DNA of 13,449 bases from assembly GCA_965652415.1 (NCBI GenBank), contig CBFGVH010000083.1, forward strand, positions 1 to 13,449, in the 5' to 3' direction. The notes beneath the pieces were generated by a model, which made no database searches, had not been told where the DNA came from, and worked only from the letters and a program-made list of their open reading frames with translations. Below are positions 1-10,382 of the stretch, piece after piece. Numbering within the stretch: the first letter of the stretch is position 1; each line of letters starts with the position of its first letter. A program made the position numbers and the translations under genes. Source of the stretch: BQJD01 sp965652415 (GTDB lineage: Bacteria > Pseudomonadota > Gammaproteobacteria > Arenicellales > CAJQKF01).

Positions 1-260
1 GGGCGTCGTGCCCGCCGATGCAATCGCCTGCAGGCAGGCTCCTACGGTGGTTTCGGTTTGCCGCGGGGCCAAGGTAGGGCCGGCCTGCCGACGATTCTTT
101 GTGACGGCGTGCACGCCGATGCAATCGCCTGCAGGCAGGCTCCTACAGTGGTTTCGTTTTGCTGCGGGGTTGGGGCAGGGCACTGTAGGAGCCGGCCTGC
201 CGGCGATTCTTTGTGACGGCGTGCGTGCCGAGGCAATCGCCTGCAGGCAGGCTCCTACAG
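1..260. repeat. REP-like palindromic repeat array
   Basis: Three identical 26-bp arms (core ATCGCCTGCAGGCAGG, ending CTCCTAC) lie at 20-45, 121-146 and 233-258, offset by 101 and 112 bp. Two arms in the opposite sense, GTAGG(A)GCCGGCCTGCCG, lie at 74-96 and 185-208. The segment 92-147 recurs at 204-259 with only three differences, so the array grew by tandem duplication of a unit of about 112 bp. Each arm carries an internal palindrome (GCCTGCAGGC, or GCCGGC-CT-GCCGGC) and a GTAGGAG-type head, as in gammaproteobacterial REP sequences mobilised by TnpA-REP (RAYT) proteins; no such gene is in the window. The leftmost bases resemble the flank of the other units, so the array probably continues to the left. 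The rest of the gene-free stretch, 261-385, shows no feature I can support. Confidence 0.8.
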
Positions 261-385
261 CGGCTTCGTTTCGCTTCGGAGCGATTGACTCGTGCGCCGA
301 AACTGGTCGGTGGGCCGTGACGGGGAACCGAATCTTCCTGCCACGGTCCACTGACGATACGATGTCGTTTTTCGGGAAACGGACC

Positions 386-1018
386 ATGGGACACGCCACG
401 AGGTTGCTCGTCACTTTCGCGCTCCTGGTCTTCGCATCGGCGCCCGCCGTTGCCGACCTCGCCGGCGAGGAAGTGCTCGATGCGCTCCGGGAAGGCGGAT
501 TCAACATCTACTTCCGCCACGCCGGGACCGACTGGTCGCAGCGTGACGACATCGCCGAGCTGGACGACACGGCGAGTTGCGACGGGGACCGGGTGCGCCA
601 GTTGTCCGAGGCCGGGCGGGCCGAGTCCGAGGCCGCGGGTCGCGCCATCCGTGCGCTCGGAATCCCCGTGGGCGAGATCCTCTCCAGTCCGTACTGCCGC
701 TGCATGGACACCGCGCGCCTGATGGATCTCGGCGAGGTCACCGCCACCGAGGACCTGATGAACCTGCACGCGGCGCATCTCGTCGGCGGCCGCGACGCAG
801 TGGTGGCGCGTGCCCGGGCGCTGCTGGCAAGTGCGCCTCCTCCCGGTACCAACCGCATCCTCGTCGCCCACGGCAATCTCGCCACGGCGGCGACGCCGGT
901 CTACCCCGGGGAGGCGGAGGGCGTGGTGTTCCGACCCGATGGCCGCGGGGGTTTCGAGTCGGTCGCCCGCCTGACCGTGGAGGCGTGGGCGGCACTGGCC
1001 GCGGAGTTCTCCCGGTGA
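386..1018 (+). CDS. Secreted histidine phosphatase family protein
   Basis: A 210-aa protein of the histidine phosphatase (phosphoglycerate-mutase-like) superfamily. Residues 1-23 form a signal peptide (Arg6, hydrophobic core, AVA/DL cleavage), so it is probably periplasmic. The catalytic motif YFRHAG has the phospho-acceptor His at 45, with RHA in place of the commoner RHG. The second conserved Arg lies in SSPYCRCMDTAR, and the second His in VAHGN. The C-terminal FRPDGRGGFESVARLT resembles small periplasmic members whose substrates are mostly unknown, so no substrate is assigned. The start at 386 follows GGGA eight bases upstream. An in-frame ATG at 362 would add eight residues and lacks a visible Shine-Dalgarno. 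The still longer open frame back to position 8 runs through the REP array and is not coding. The stop overlaps the next gene's start. Confidence 0.8.
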   Translation: MGHATRLLVTFALLVFASAPAVADLAGEEVLDALREGGFNIYFRHAGTDWSQRDDIAELDDTASCDGDRVRQLSEAGRAESEAAGRAIRALGIPVGEILSSPYCRCMDTARLMDLGEVTATEDLMNLHAAHLVGGRDAVVARARALLASAPPPGTNRILVAHGNLATAATPVYPGEAEGVVFRPDGRGGFESVARLTVEAWAALAAEFSR

Positions 1019-1947
1019 CGGGCGCAGGTCCGGCCCGGTCCGATGACGAGGAGCGTCGTGATACCGTTCTGCAAGGTACCTGGATTGTCGGCTGCGGCGA
1101 TATCGGCCGGCGAATGCTGGCCCGCTACCGTGCGGCGGGGGTGCAATGCGTCGCGGTCACGCGCAGCGCCGCCAGTGCCGAGGCCGCCACGGCGCTCGGC
1201 GCCCGCGTGTTCACCCTCGACCTCGATCATCCGGAACGCTGGCCCGACGCCGGGCCCGACGGTGCCGCGGTCGTCTATCTCGCGCCGCCGCCGCGCGAGG
1301 GCACGCGCGATCCGCGCATCCGCGCCTTTCTCGATCGGCACGGCGCGAACATTCGTCGTCTCGTGCTGGTCAGCACCACCGGCGTGTACGGCGACTGCGG
1401 CGGCGCCTGGATCGACGAGGACACGCCTCCCGCTCCGGCCACCGACCGCGGCCGTCGCCGGCTCGACGCCGAGAACGCGGCCCGCGCCTGGGCGGCGCGC
1501 ACGGGAGGCGGGCTCGTCATCCTGCGCGTGCCGGGCATCTACTCTGGCGACCGCCTGCCAGTGGACCGGTTGCGCAAGGCACTGCCGGTGGTGCGCGAGA
1601 GCGAATCGGCGTTTACCAACCGCGTCCACGCCGAGGACCTGGCGCGCATCTGCATGGCCGTCGTCGAATCACGCGAGCCGTTGCTGGTGCTGAACGCCAC
1701 CGACGGCCATCCGACCACCATGACCGCGTACTTCAACCGCGTCGCCGACGCCCTCGGCCTGCCGCGCCCGCCCGAGGTCGGCCTCGACGAGGCCCAGGAG
1801 GCGTTGTCGCCCGGCATGCTGTCCTACGCCGTGGAATCACGCCGCATCGGCAACCGCCGGCTGCTCGATACGCTCGGCATCGAACTCGAGTACCCCGACC
1901 TCGACGCCACCCTGTCAGGACTCGGGCGGATGCGGGACTCGTCGTAG
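1015..1947 (+). CDS. Atypical SDR, NAD(P)-binding epimerase-like protein (YeeZ-like)
   Basis: A 310-aa Rossmann-fold protein of the extended/atypical short-chain dehydrogenase group, resembling E. coli YeeZ. The nucleotide-binding motif GCGDIG is at 26-31. The segment STTGVYGDCGG (120-130) occupies the usual active-site strand, but the YxxxK lysine is absent (Gly129 follows Tyr125). RVPGIYSGDRLPVDRL and NRVHAEDLA are typical of this group. The cofactor is probably NAD(P); the reaction is unknown. The GTG start overlaps the upstream stop as GTGA and has CGGAG eight bases ahead, so translation is probably coupled to the phosphatase gene. The first 20 residues look unconserved, but I see no better in-frame start. 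The gene ends convergently with the ATPase gene across 140 bp (1948-2087), in which I see no convincing terminator hairpin. Confidence 0.82.
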   Translation: MTGAGPARSDDEERRDTVLQGTWIVGCGDIGRRMLARYRAAGVQCVAVTRSAASAEAATALGARVFTLDLDHPERWPDAGPDGAAVVYLAPPPREGTRDPRIRAFLDRHGANIRRLVLVSTTGVYGDCGGAWIDEDTPPAPATDRGRRRLDAENAARAWAARTGGGLVILRVPGIYSGDRLPVDRLRKALPVVRESESAFTNRVHAEDLARICMAVVESREPLLVLNATDGHPTTMTAYFNRVADALGLPRPPEVGLDEAQEALSPGMLSYAVESRRIGNRRLLDTLGIELEYPDLDATLSGLGRMRDSS

Positions 1948-2087
1948 CGGGCAAGGCGCCGCGACGCACCCAGCGTCCCTCGATCTTCATCGACGACCTC
2001 GACCGCGATCACGAGCGCTCCGGCGCACCGCGCAAGTCGGTACGCATTACGTGCATCCCGTGGTGCAGCAAGAGCCGCTTGCGTTCC

Positions 2088-4799
<2,712 letters not shown>

Positions 4800-4824
4800 G
4801 CCGGCGGGAACCGCCCGTGAGCGG

Positions 4825-5763
4825 TCAGTATGCCTTGACGGGCGAGACGAATCCGTTCGGCTTCAGCGCCAGCAGCGAGCAGCCGATCCGGCGCAGCAGG
4901 TTCTCGGCGGTGTTGCCGATGATGAATCCGGGAATACCGGTGCGTGCCACGGTGCCCATGACGAGGATGTCGACGACGTTGTCGTCGATGAAGGCGGGAA
5001 TCTCGTCTTCCGCCTTGCCGTGCAGGTGGGCGACGTCGAGCGTGCCGCCAATGCCGGCTTCGGCGACGAGCTTGTCGAGCGCATCGCGGTGATAGAGCCT
5101 GAACTCGTCGACGATCTTCGTCAGCTCGTCCCTCGGCACCGGGATCCAGCTGTTGCTCGCAAGGCGCTTCTCGAACTCGTAGTACCAGCAGGAGAGCACG
5201 TCGAGGCTGCCGCTGGCGGTGTCGGCGAGCGCGCGGGCGAGCGTGAGCAGGCGCAGCGACAGGTCGCGGCCCTCGGCATCGGCGTCTTCCGGGTCGACGG
5301 CCACCGCCACTCGGATGTCGCCGCGCGAATGGACGATCGGCCGCGCCAGCCACACGGCGCAGGGGCACTTGCGCAACAGTTCCATGTCGACGGAACGAAA
5401 GCCCCGGCCGCCGTCGCCGTGCTCGGCGTCCTTGACGACGAGGTCGAAGCCGCCGCGCAGCGCCTGGCGCACGATGCGAATGCCGGGGGCGCCGCCGGTT
5501 TCCATGCTGAACTCGGTCGGCGCTTCGTCCTCGGCCAGTTGCAACGCCTCGCGCGCCGCATTGACCCTTGAGCGGGCGGCTTCTACCAGGGCGTTGGTAT
5601 ACGTGTCGCGGTACTTGCCAAGCGAATCGGGGATCTCCGGCGTGACGACCATCACGTGCAGCGTGCCGCGGTTGTTGCGTGCGAGGCTCAACGCCTGCTT
5701 GAGCGCCGCCGACTCCTGGTCCGGTTCCTGGGTGGCGTAGAGGATCTTGCGGAAGTCGTGCAT
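4825..5763 (-). CDS. Tandem-domain universal stress protein (UspE-like)
   Basis: A 312-aa cytoplasmic protein with two UspA domains, about residues 1-143 and 149-303, the same architecture as E. coli UspE. The second domain carries the nucleotide-loop segment GTVARTGIPGFIIGNT (270-285), close to the UspE version. Compared with the canonical Gx2Gx9G(S/T) motif, the second Gly is Ala273 and the last position is Asn284, so ATP binding cannot be assumed. The first domain has no recognisable nucleotide loop. The ATG start is preceded by GGGGAG at seven bases. The gene leads a two-gene unit with the P-type ATPase. Such pairs are often part of responses to low oxygen or energy stress, but no definite regulator site is visible here. 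The AT-rich block at about 5805-5835 is the likely promoter region. Confidence 0.9.
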   Translation of the reverse strand: MHDFRKILYATQEPDQESAALKQALSLARNNRGTLHVMVVTPEIPDSLGKYRDTYTNALVEAARSRVNAAREALQLAEDEAPTEFSMETGGAPGIRIVRQALRGGFDLVVKDAEHGDGGRGFRSVDMELLRKCPCAVWLARPIVHSRGDIRVAVAVDPEDADAEGRDLSLRLLTLARALADTASGSLDVLSCWYYEFEKRLASNSWIPVPRDELTKIVDEFRLYHRDALDKLVAEAGIGGTLDVAHLHGKAEDEIPAFIDDNVVDILVMGTVARTGIPGFIIGNTAENLLRRIGCSLLALKPNGFVSPVKAY

Positions 5764-5804
5764 CGGATGGCTCCCCGGGTTCGCGTGCCGCCGTCGGCCG
5801 CGTG

Positions 5805-5835
5805 ATGATTAATTACCCTGTATTTTTTCAGGCAA
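5805..5835 (-). promoter_or_regulatory. AT-rich putative promoter/operator upstream of the usp-ATPase unit
   Basis: This is the most AT-rich block noticed in an otherwise GC-rich window. On the minus strand it reads TTGCCT (5835-5830), a -35-like hexamer, followed by an A-rich spacer and TAATTAAT. No good -10 lies at the ideal 16-18 bp. An inverted repeat CCTG-N8-CAGG spans 5817-5832 and could bind a dimeric regulator. It lies 42-54 bp upstream of the stress-protein start codon. Promoter function is inferred from composition and position only. Confidence 0.35.
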
Positions 5836-5896
5836 TGCGGCGATTCACAACCGCGGCGCGATTACCATCGGGACACCTCGGCACGATCTGTGGTCG

Positions 5897-6295
5897 TCAG
5901 CGCCTGTCGATCCAGGCGGTGGCCTCGATCTCGACCCGGGCCCGGTCCTCGACCAGGGCCGCCACCTGCACCATGGTCATGGCCGGGTAGTGACGGCCCA
6001 TGACGTCCCGGTACACCGCGCCGAGTTCGGCGAGCCGCGAGAGGTATTCCTGCTTGTCGACCACGTACCAGGTCAGCCGCACGATGTGTGCCGGGGTCGC
6101 GCCGGCCTCGGCGACCACCGCCACCACGTTCCTGAGCGCCTGTGCCGACTGCTGGACGAAGTCGTCGCTTTCGAACTGCTGGTTCGCGTTCCAGCCGATC
6201 TGGCCGCCGGTGTAAATGGTGCCGTCGGGCGTGGCGATCCCGTTGGCATAGCCGCGCGCCGCCTTCCAGCCGTCGGGGTGAAGCGTCTCGAGCAT
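5897..6295 (-). CDS. RidA family protein (YjgF/YER057c/UK114)
   Basis: A 132-aa RidA-family protein of normal length. Archetypal RidA hydrolyses reactive enamines and imines to ketones plus ammonia. Conserved parts include YTGGQIGWN (28-36), YPAMTMVQVAAL (103-114) and VEIEATAW (121-128). The arginine that binds the substrate carboxylate in archetypal RidA (YPARS context) is Met106 here, so this is one of the divergent subfamilies and probably does not act on free amino-acrylate. It is the last gene of the anthranilate-type operon, 17 bp after the ligase, with GAGGA seven bases before the ATG. The Azoarcus evansii 2-aminobenzoate cluster likewise encodes a protein then called a translation inhibitor, the old name for this family. 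I infer a role on the pathway's cyclic enamine-CoA intermediate. Confidence 0.9.
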   Translation of the reverse strand: MLETLHPDGWKAARGYANGIATPDGTIYTGGQIGWNANQQFESDDFVQQSAQALRNVVAVVAEAGATPAHIVRLTWYVVDKQEYLSRLAELGAVYRDVMGRHYPAMTMVQVAALVEDRARVEIEATAWIDRR

Positions 6296-6312
6296 GGGTG
6301 GGTCCTCGTCGT

Positions 6313-7935
6313 TCAGCGCGCCGCGTCGCGCAGTTTGAATCGCTGGATCTTGCCGGTCTGGGTCTTGGGCAGGGCGTCGGTGAACACGATCGATCGCGGG
6401 TACTTGTACGGCGCGATGGTGGCCTTGACGTGATCCTGCAGGCGCCTGGCCGTGTCGTCACTGGGACTGACACCCTCGGCCAGCACCACGTGGGCCTGTA
6501 CGATGTGGCCGCGCGCCTCGTCCGGAGCGCCGATCACCGCGCACTCGAACACGTCGGGGTGGGCGAGCAGCGCCGCTTCGACTTCCGGGCCCGCGATGTT
6601 GTAGCCGGATGAGACGATCATGTCGTCGTTGCGCGCGGCGAAGTGGAAATAGCCGTCGTCGTCCTGAAGGAACGAGTCGCCGGTCACGTTCCAGCCGCCG
6701 ACCACGTAACCGGCCTGGCGCTTGTCGGCGAGATAACGGCAGCCGGTGGGACCGCGCACGGCGAGGCGGCCGACGGTGCCGCGCGGCACCTCGTTCATGT
6801 CGTCGTCGACCACCTTCGCCTCGTAGCCGGTCACCGGCGTGCCGGTGCGGCCCGGGCCGTGGTCGTCGAGGCGGTTGCTGATGAAGATGTGCAGCATCTC
6901 GGTGGTGCCGATGCCGTCGAGAATCGGCCGCCCGGTTTTCTGCACCCACTCCTCGTAGACCGGCGCCGGCAGGGTCTCGCCGGCGGACACCGCGGCGCGC
7001 AGCGAGGACAGGTCCGCGCCCTCGTCCATGGCGGCCAGCATGGCCCGGTAGGCGGTCGGCGCGGTGAAGCACACGGTGGCCTTGTAGTTCTCGATGATGT
7101 CGATCATGTTGGGCGGCGAGGCGTTCTCCAGCAGCGTGGCGGCGGCGCCGAAACGCAGCGGGAATATCGCCAGGCCCCCGAGCCCGAAAGTGAAGGCCAG
7201 CGGCGGCGAGCCGACGAAAACGTCGTCGGGCGTGACATTCAGCACCTCGCGCGCGTAGCCGTCGGCGATGATCAAAAGGTCGCGGTGAAAGTGCATGGTG
7301 GCCTTGGGCTCGCCGGTGGTGCCCGAGGTGAAGCCGAGCAGGGCGACGTCGTCGCGGCCCGTGTCCACGGCCGCGAAGCGCACCGGCTTGTCGAGCGCGG
7401 CGCGGTCGAGCTCGGCGTCGTGGTTGGCGGTGCCGTCGAAGCCGATCACGCGCTCGAGAAACCGGCTGTCCTTGGCGCAGGCCACCATCTCGTCCATCAG
7501 CCGCGTGTCGCACAGGGCGAGGGAGACTTCGGCCTTGTCGACGATCTTCTTCAGCTCGGCGGCGCGCAGCATGGGCATGGTGTTGACCACCACCGCGCCG
7601 GCCTTGGTGGCGGCCAGCCAGCAGGCCACCATGGCGGGATTGTTCGCCGAGCGCACCAGCACCCGGTTGCCGGGCTTCACGCCGTGGTCTTCCACCAGCA
7701 CGTGGGCGAGCCGGTTGCTCCAGTCGGCCAGTTCCTTGTAGGTGCGGCGGCGGCCGTTGCCGATCAGGGCGACGTGGTCGCCGAAGCCGTGCTCGACCAT
7801 GCGGTCGGTGAGTTCCACCGCCACGTTGAGGCGCTCGGGGTAGTCGAAGCCGTCGAGCAGGAAGTCCGGCATGGCCTCGCGCGGCGGCAGGTTGTCGCGG
7901 GCGAAGGTGTCGACGTGGACAGAGGGTCCGAGCAT
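6313..7935 (-). CDS. Benzoate-CoA ligase family protein, probable 2-aminobenzoate-CoA ligase
   Basis: A 540-aa adenylate-forming enzyme that would activate an aromatic acid with ATP and CoA in the cytoplasm. Visible core motifs: P-loop FTSGTTGEPK (202-211), GTTEMLHIFISN (343-354, the benzoate-CoA ligase form of motif A5), TGD (418-420), the hinge region with SGYNIAGPEVE (443-453), and PKTQTGKI with the catalytic Lys529. The benzoate-type A5 and the length fit aryl-CoA ligases of the benzoate and aminobenzoate branch. Anthranilate as substrate is inferred from the operon, chiefly the fused monooxygenase/reductase. Benzoate or another substituted benzoate cannot be excluded from sequence. The stop of the acyl-CoA dehydrogenase gene is one base away, and GGAGG sits five bases before the ATG. 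Confidence 0.9.
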   Translation of the reverse strand: MLGPSVHVDTFARDNLPPREAMPDFLLDGFDYPERLNVAVELTDRMVEHGFGDHVALIGNGRRRTYKELADWSNRLAHVLVEDHGVKPGNRVLVRSANNPAMVACWLAATKAGAVVVNTMPMLRAAELKKIVDKAEVSLALCDTRLMDEMVACAKDSRFLERVIGFDGTANHDAELDRAALDKPVRFAAVDTGRDDVALLGFTSGTTGEPKATMHFHRDLLIIADGYAREVLNVTPDDVFVGSPPLAFTFGLGGLAIFPLRFGAAATLLENASPPNMIDIIENYKATVCFTAPTAYRAMLAAMDEGADLSSLRAAVSAGETLPAPVYEEWVQKTGRPILDGIGTTEMLHIFISNRLDDHGPGRTGTPVTGYEAKVVDDDMNEVPRGTVGRLAVRGPTGCRYLADKRQAGYVVGGWNVTGDSFLQDDDGYFHFAARNDDMIVSSGYNIAGPEVEAALLAHPDVFECAVIGAPDEARGHIVQAHVVLAEGVSPSDDTARRLQDHVKATIAPYKYPRSIVFTDALPKTQTGKIQRFKLRDAAR

Positions 7936-7936
7936 G

Positions 7937-9091
<1,155 letters not shown>

Positions 9092-9093
9092 GT

Positions 9094-9906
9094 TCAGTCG
9101 CCCTGAAACACAGGTTTCTCCTTCGCCACGAACGCGTCGTAGGCGCGCCGGAAATCCCGCGTCTGCATGCAGATGGCCTGGGCCTGGGCCTCCGATTCGA
9201 TGGCCTGGTCGATGGACATCGACCACTCCTGGTCGAGCATGGTCTTGGTCATCATGTGAGCGAAGCGCGGGCCCTCGGCGAGGCGCCTTGCCATGTCGAT
9301 GGCCCTCGCCTCGAGTTCCTCTTCGGCCGCCAGCGCGTTGAAGAAGCCCCAGCGCTCGCCTTCCTCGGCCGACATGGTGCGGCCTGTATAGAGCAGCTCG
9401 GCGGCACGGCCCTGGCCGATCACTCGCGGCAGCAGCGCACAGGCGCCCATGTCGCAGCCGGCGAGGCCCACGCGGGTGAACAGGAACGCGGTCTTCGCCC
9501 GGGCCGTGCCGAGGCGCAGGTCCGACGCGAGCGCGATCATCGCCCCGGCGCCGACGCAGACGCCGTCGATGGCGGCGATGACCGGCCGGCCGCAGTGGAT
9601 GATCGCCTTGACCAGTTCGCCGGTCATGCGGGTGAAGGCGAGGAGCCCCGCCCTGTCGCGCTCGAGCAGCGGCCCGATGATGTCGTGCACGTCGCCGCCG
9701 GAGCAGAAGTTGCCGCCGCTCGGCGCGAACACCACCGCGCCGACGTCGGAGGCCGAGGCGATGGCGCGGAAGGTCTCGCCGAGTTCGGCATAGCTGTCGA
9801 AGGTGAGCGGGTTCTTGCGCTCGGGCCGATCGAGGCTGATGACGGCCACCGGTCCGTCCATGCGCCAGTTGAAGTGCTTCGGGGTGAATCCCGCCATCTC
9901 GCTCAT
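9094..9906 (-). CDS. Enoyl-CoA hydratase/isomerase (crotonase-fold) family protein
   Basis: A 270-aa crotonase-fold protein. NFCSGGDV (66-73) and the signature region IAAIDGVCVGAGAMIALASDLRLG (split over 110-133) provide the oxyanion hole for a CoA thioester. By my hand alignment to rat enoyl-CoA hydratase, both catalytic glutamates are replaced: Glu144 by Met123 and Glu164 by Arg145; Asp152 is the nearest acid. It is therefore unlikely to be a standard hydratase. It may be an isomerase or a ring-opening hydrolase acting on the alicyclic CoA intermediate. The ATG overlaps the MarR stop (ATGA), with GAGGAG eight bases upstream. An alternative ATG three codons in is less well placed. The open frame extending to 10614 is a shadow of the MarR and SDR genes. 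Confidence 0.88.
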   Translation of the reverse strand: MSEMAGFTPKHFNWRMDGPVAVISLDRPERKNPLTFDSYAELGETFRAIASASDVGAVVFAPSGGNFCSGGDVHDIIGPLLERDRAGLLAFTRMTGELVKAIIHCGRPVIAAIDGVCVGAGAMIALASDLRLGTARAKTAFLFTRVGLAGCDMGACALLPRVIGQGRAAELLYTGRTMSAEEGERWGFFNALAAEEELEARAIDMARRLAEGPRFAHMMTKTMLDQEWSMSIDQAIESEAQAQAICMQTRDFRRAYDAFVAKEKPVFQGD

Positions 9907-10382
9907 GGGTTGATCTCCTCGCTGGCCACCTTGTCGAGCAGCGCCGCCAGGTGCTCGATCTCGGCGGTGTCGTAGACGGACAGGATCTCGTCGACCCAGC
10001 CCTCGTGGCGCTCGGCCATGGCCGCGAACTGGCGGCGGCCGCGCGCGGTCAGCTTCACCAGCAGCGCGCGTCGATCGCCCTCGATGGCGCCGCGCAAAAC
10101 GAGGCCGTCGGAAACCAGGCGCTCGACGATGCCGGTCACGTTGCCGTTGGACACCTTGAGCTTTCTCGACAACTCGTTCATGCGCAGGCCGCTGGGGGCG
10201 GCGTACAGCGCCGCCAGGACATCGAAGCGCGGCATGGTGGTTCCGTACTGGGTGCGCAGGCGGTCGCGCAGGTCCGACTCGACGGCGCGCGACGCGCGCA
10301 GGAGCCTGAGCCACAGTCTGAGGCGCTGTTTGCTGTCGTCGACGCGAACCGGTGCGGGGTGCCTGCGGGCGGTGCCGGCCAT
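9903..10382 (-). CDS. MarR family transcriptional regulator
   Basis: A 159-aa winged-helix regulator of the MarR family. The helix-turn-helix lies at about residues 66-92 (LRMNELSRKLKVSNGNVTGI), followed by the wing with the typical GDRR (102-105). N- and C-terminal helices would form the dimer interface. MarR proteins in aromatic CoA clusters usually repress and are relieved by an aryl-CoA ligand; here 2-aminobenzoyl-CoA is a reasonable guess. It is unusual in being the third gene of the operon it presumably controls. It is joined to its neighbours by TGATG (start over the SDR stop) and ATGA (stop over the crotonase start). Its operator should lie upstream of the first gene, outside the window. 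The start MAGTARRH is preceded by GAGG. Confidence 0.92.
   Translation of the reverse strand: MAGTARRHPAPVRVDDSKQRLRLWLRLLRASRAVESDLRDRLRTQYGTTMPRFDVLAALYAAPSGLRMNELSRKLKVSNGNVTGIVERLVSDGLVLRGAIEGDRRALLVKLTARGRRQFAAMAERHEGWVDEILSVYDTAEIEHLAALLDKVASEEINP

Noticed and set aside
1..260. CRISPR-like array
   Set aside because: Repeats occur in both orientations, are imperfectly spaced at about 100-112 bp, and the intervening sequence is itself repeated; no cas genes are present.
285..290. TTGACT as a -35 element for the phosphatase gene
   Set aside because: No -10-like hexamer lies 16-18 bp downstream.
8..385. N-terminal extension of the histidine phosphatase through the left-edge repeats
   Set aside because: It would encode the REP array, and a clear signal peptide starts at 386 (or 362).
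1948..2087. Bidirectional terminator between the convergent genes
   Set aside because: No stable GC hairpin followed by a T-run is visible on either strand; only very short weak inverted repeats such as TGCA-N8-TGCA.
5817..5832. LexA (SOS) box
   Set aside because: The half-site spacing is CTG-N8-CAG, whereas CTGT-N8-ACAG (CTG-N10-CAG) is required.
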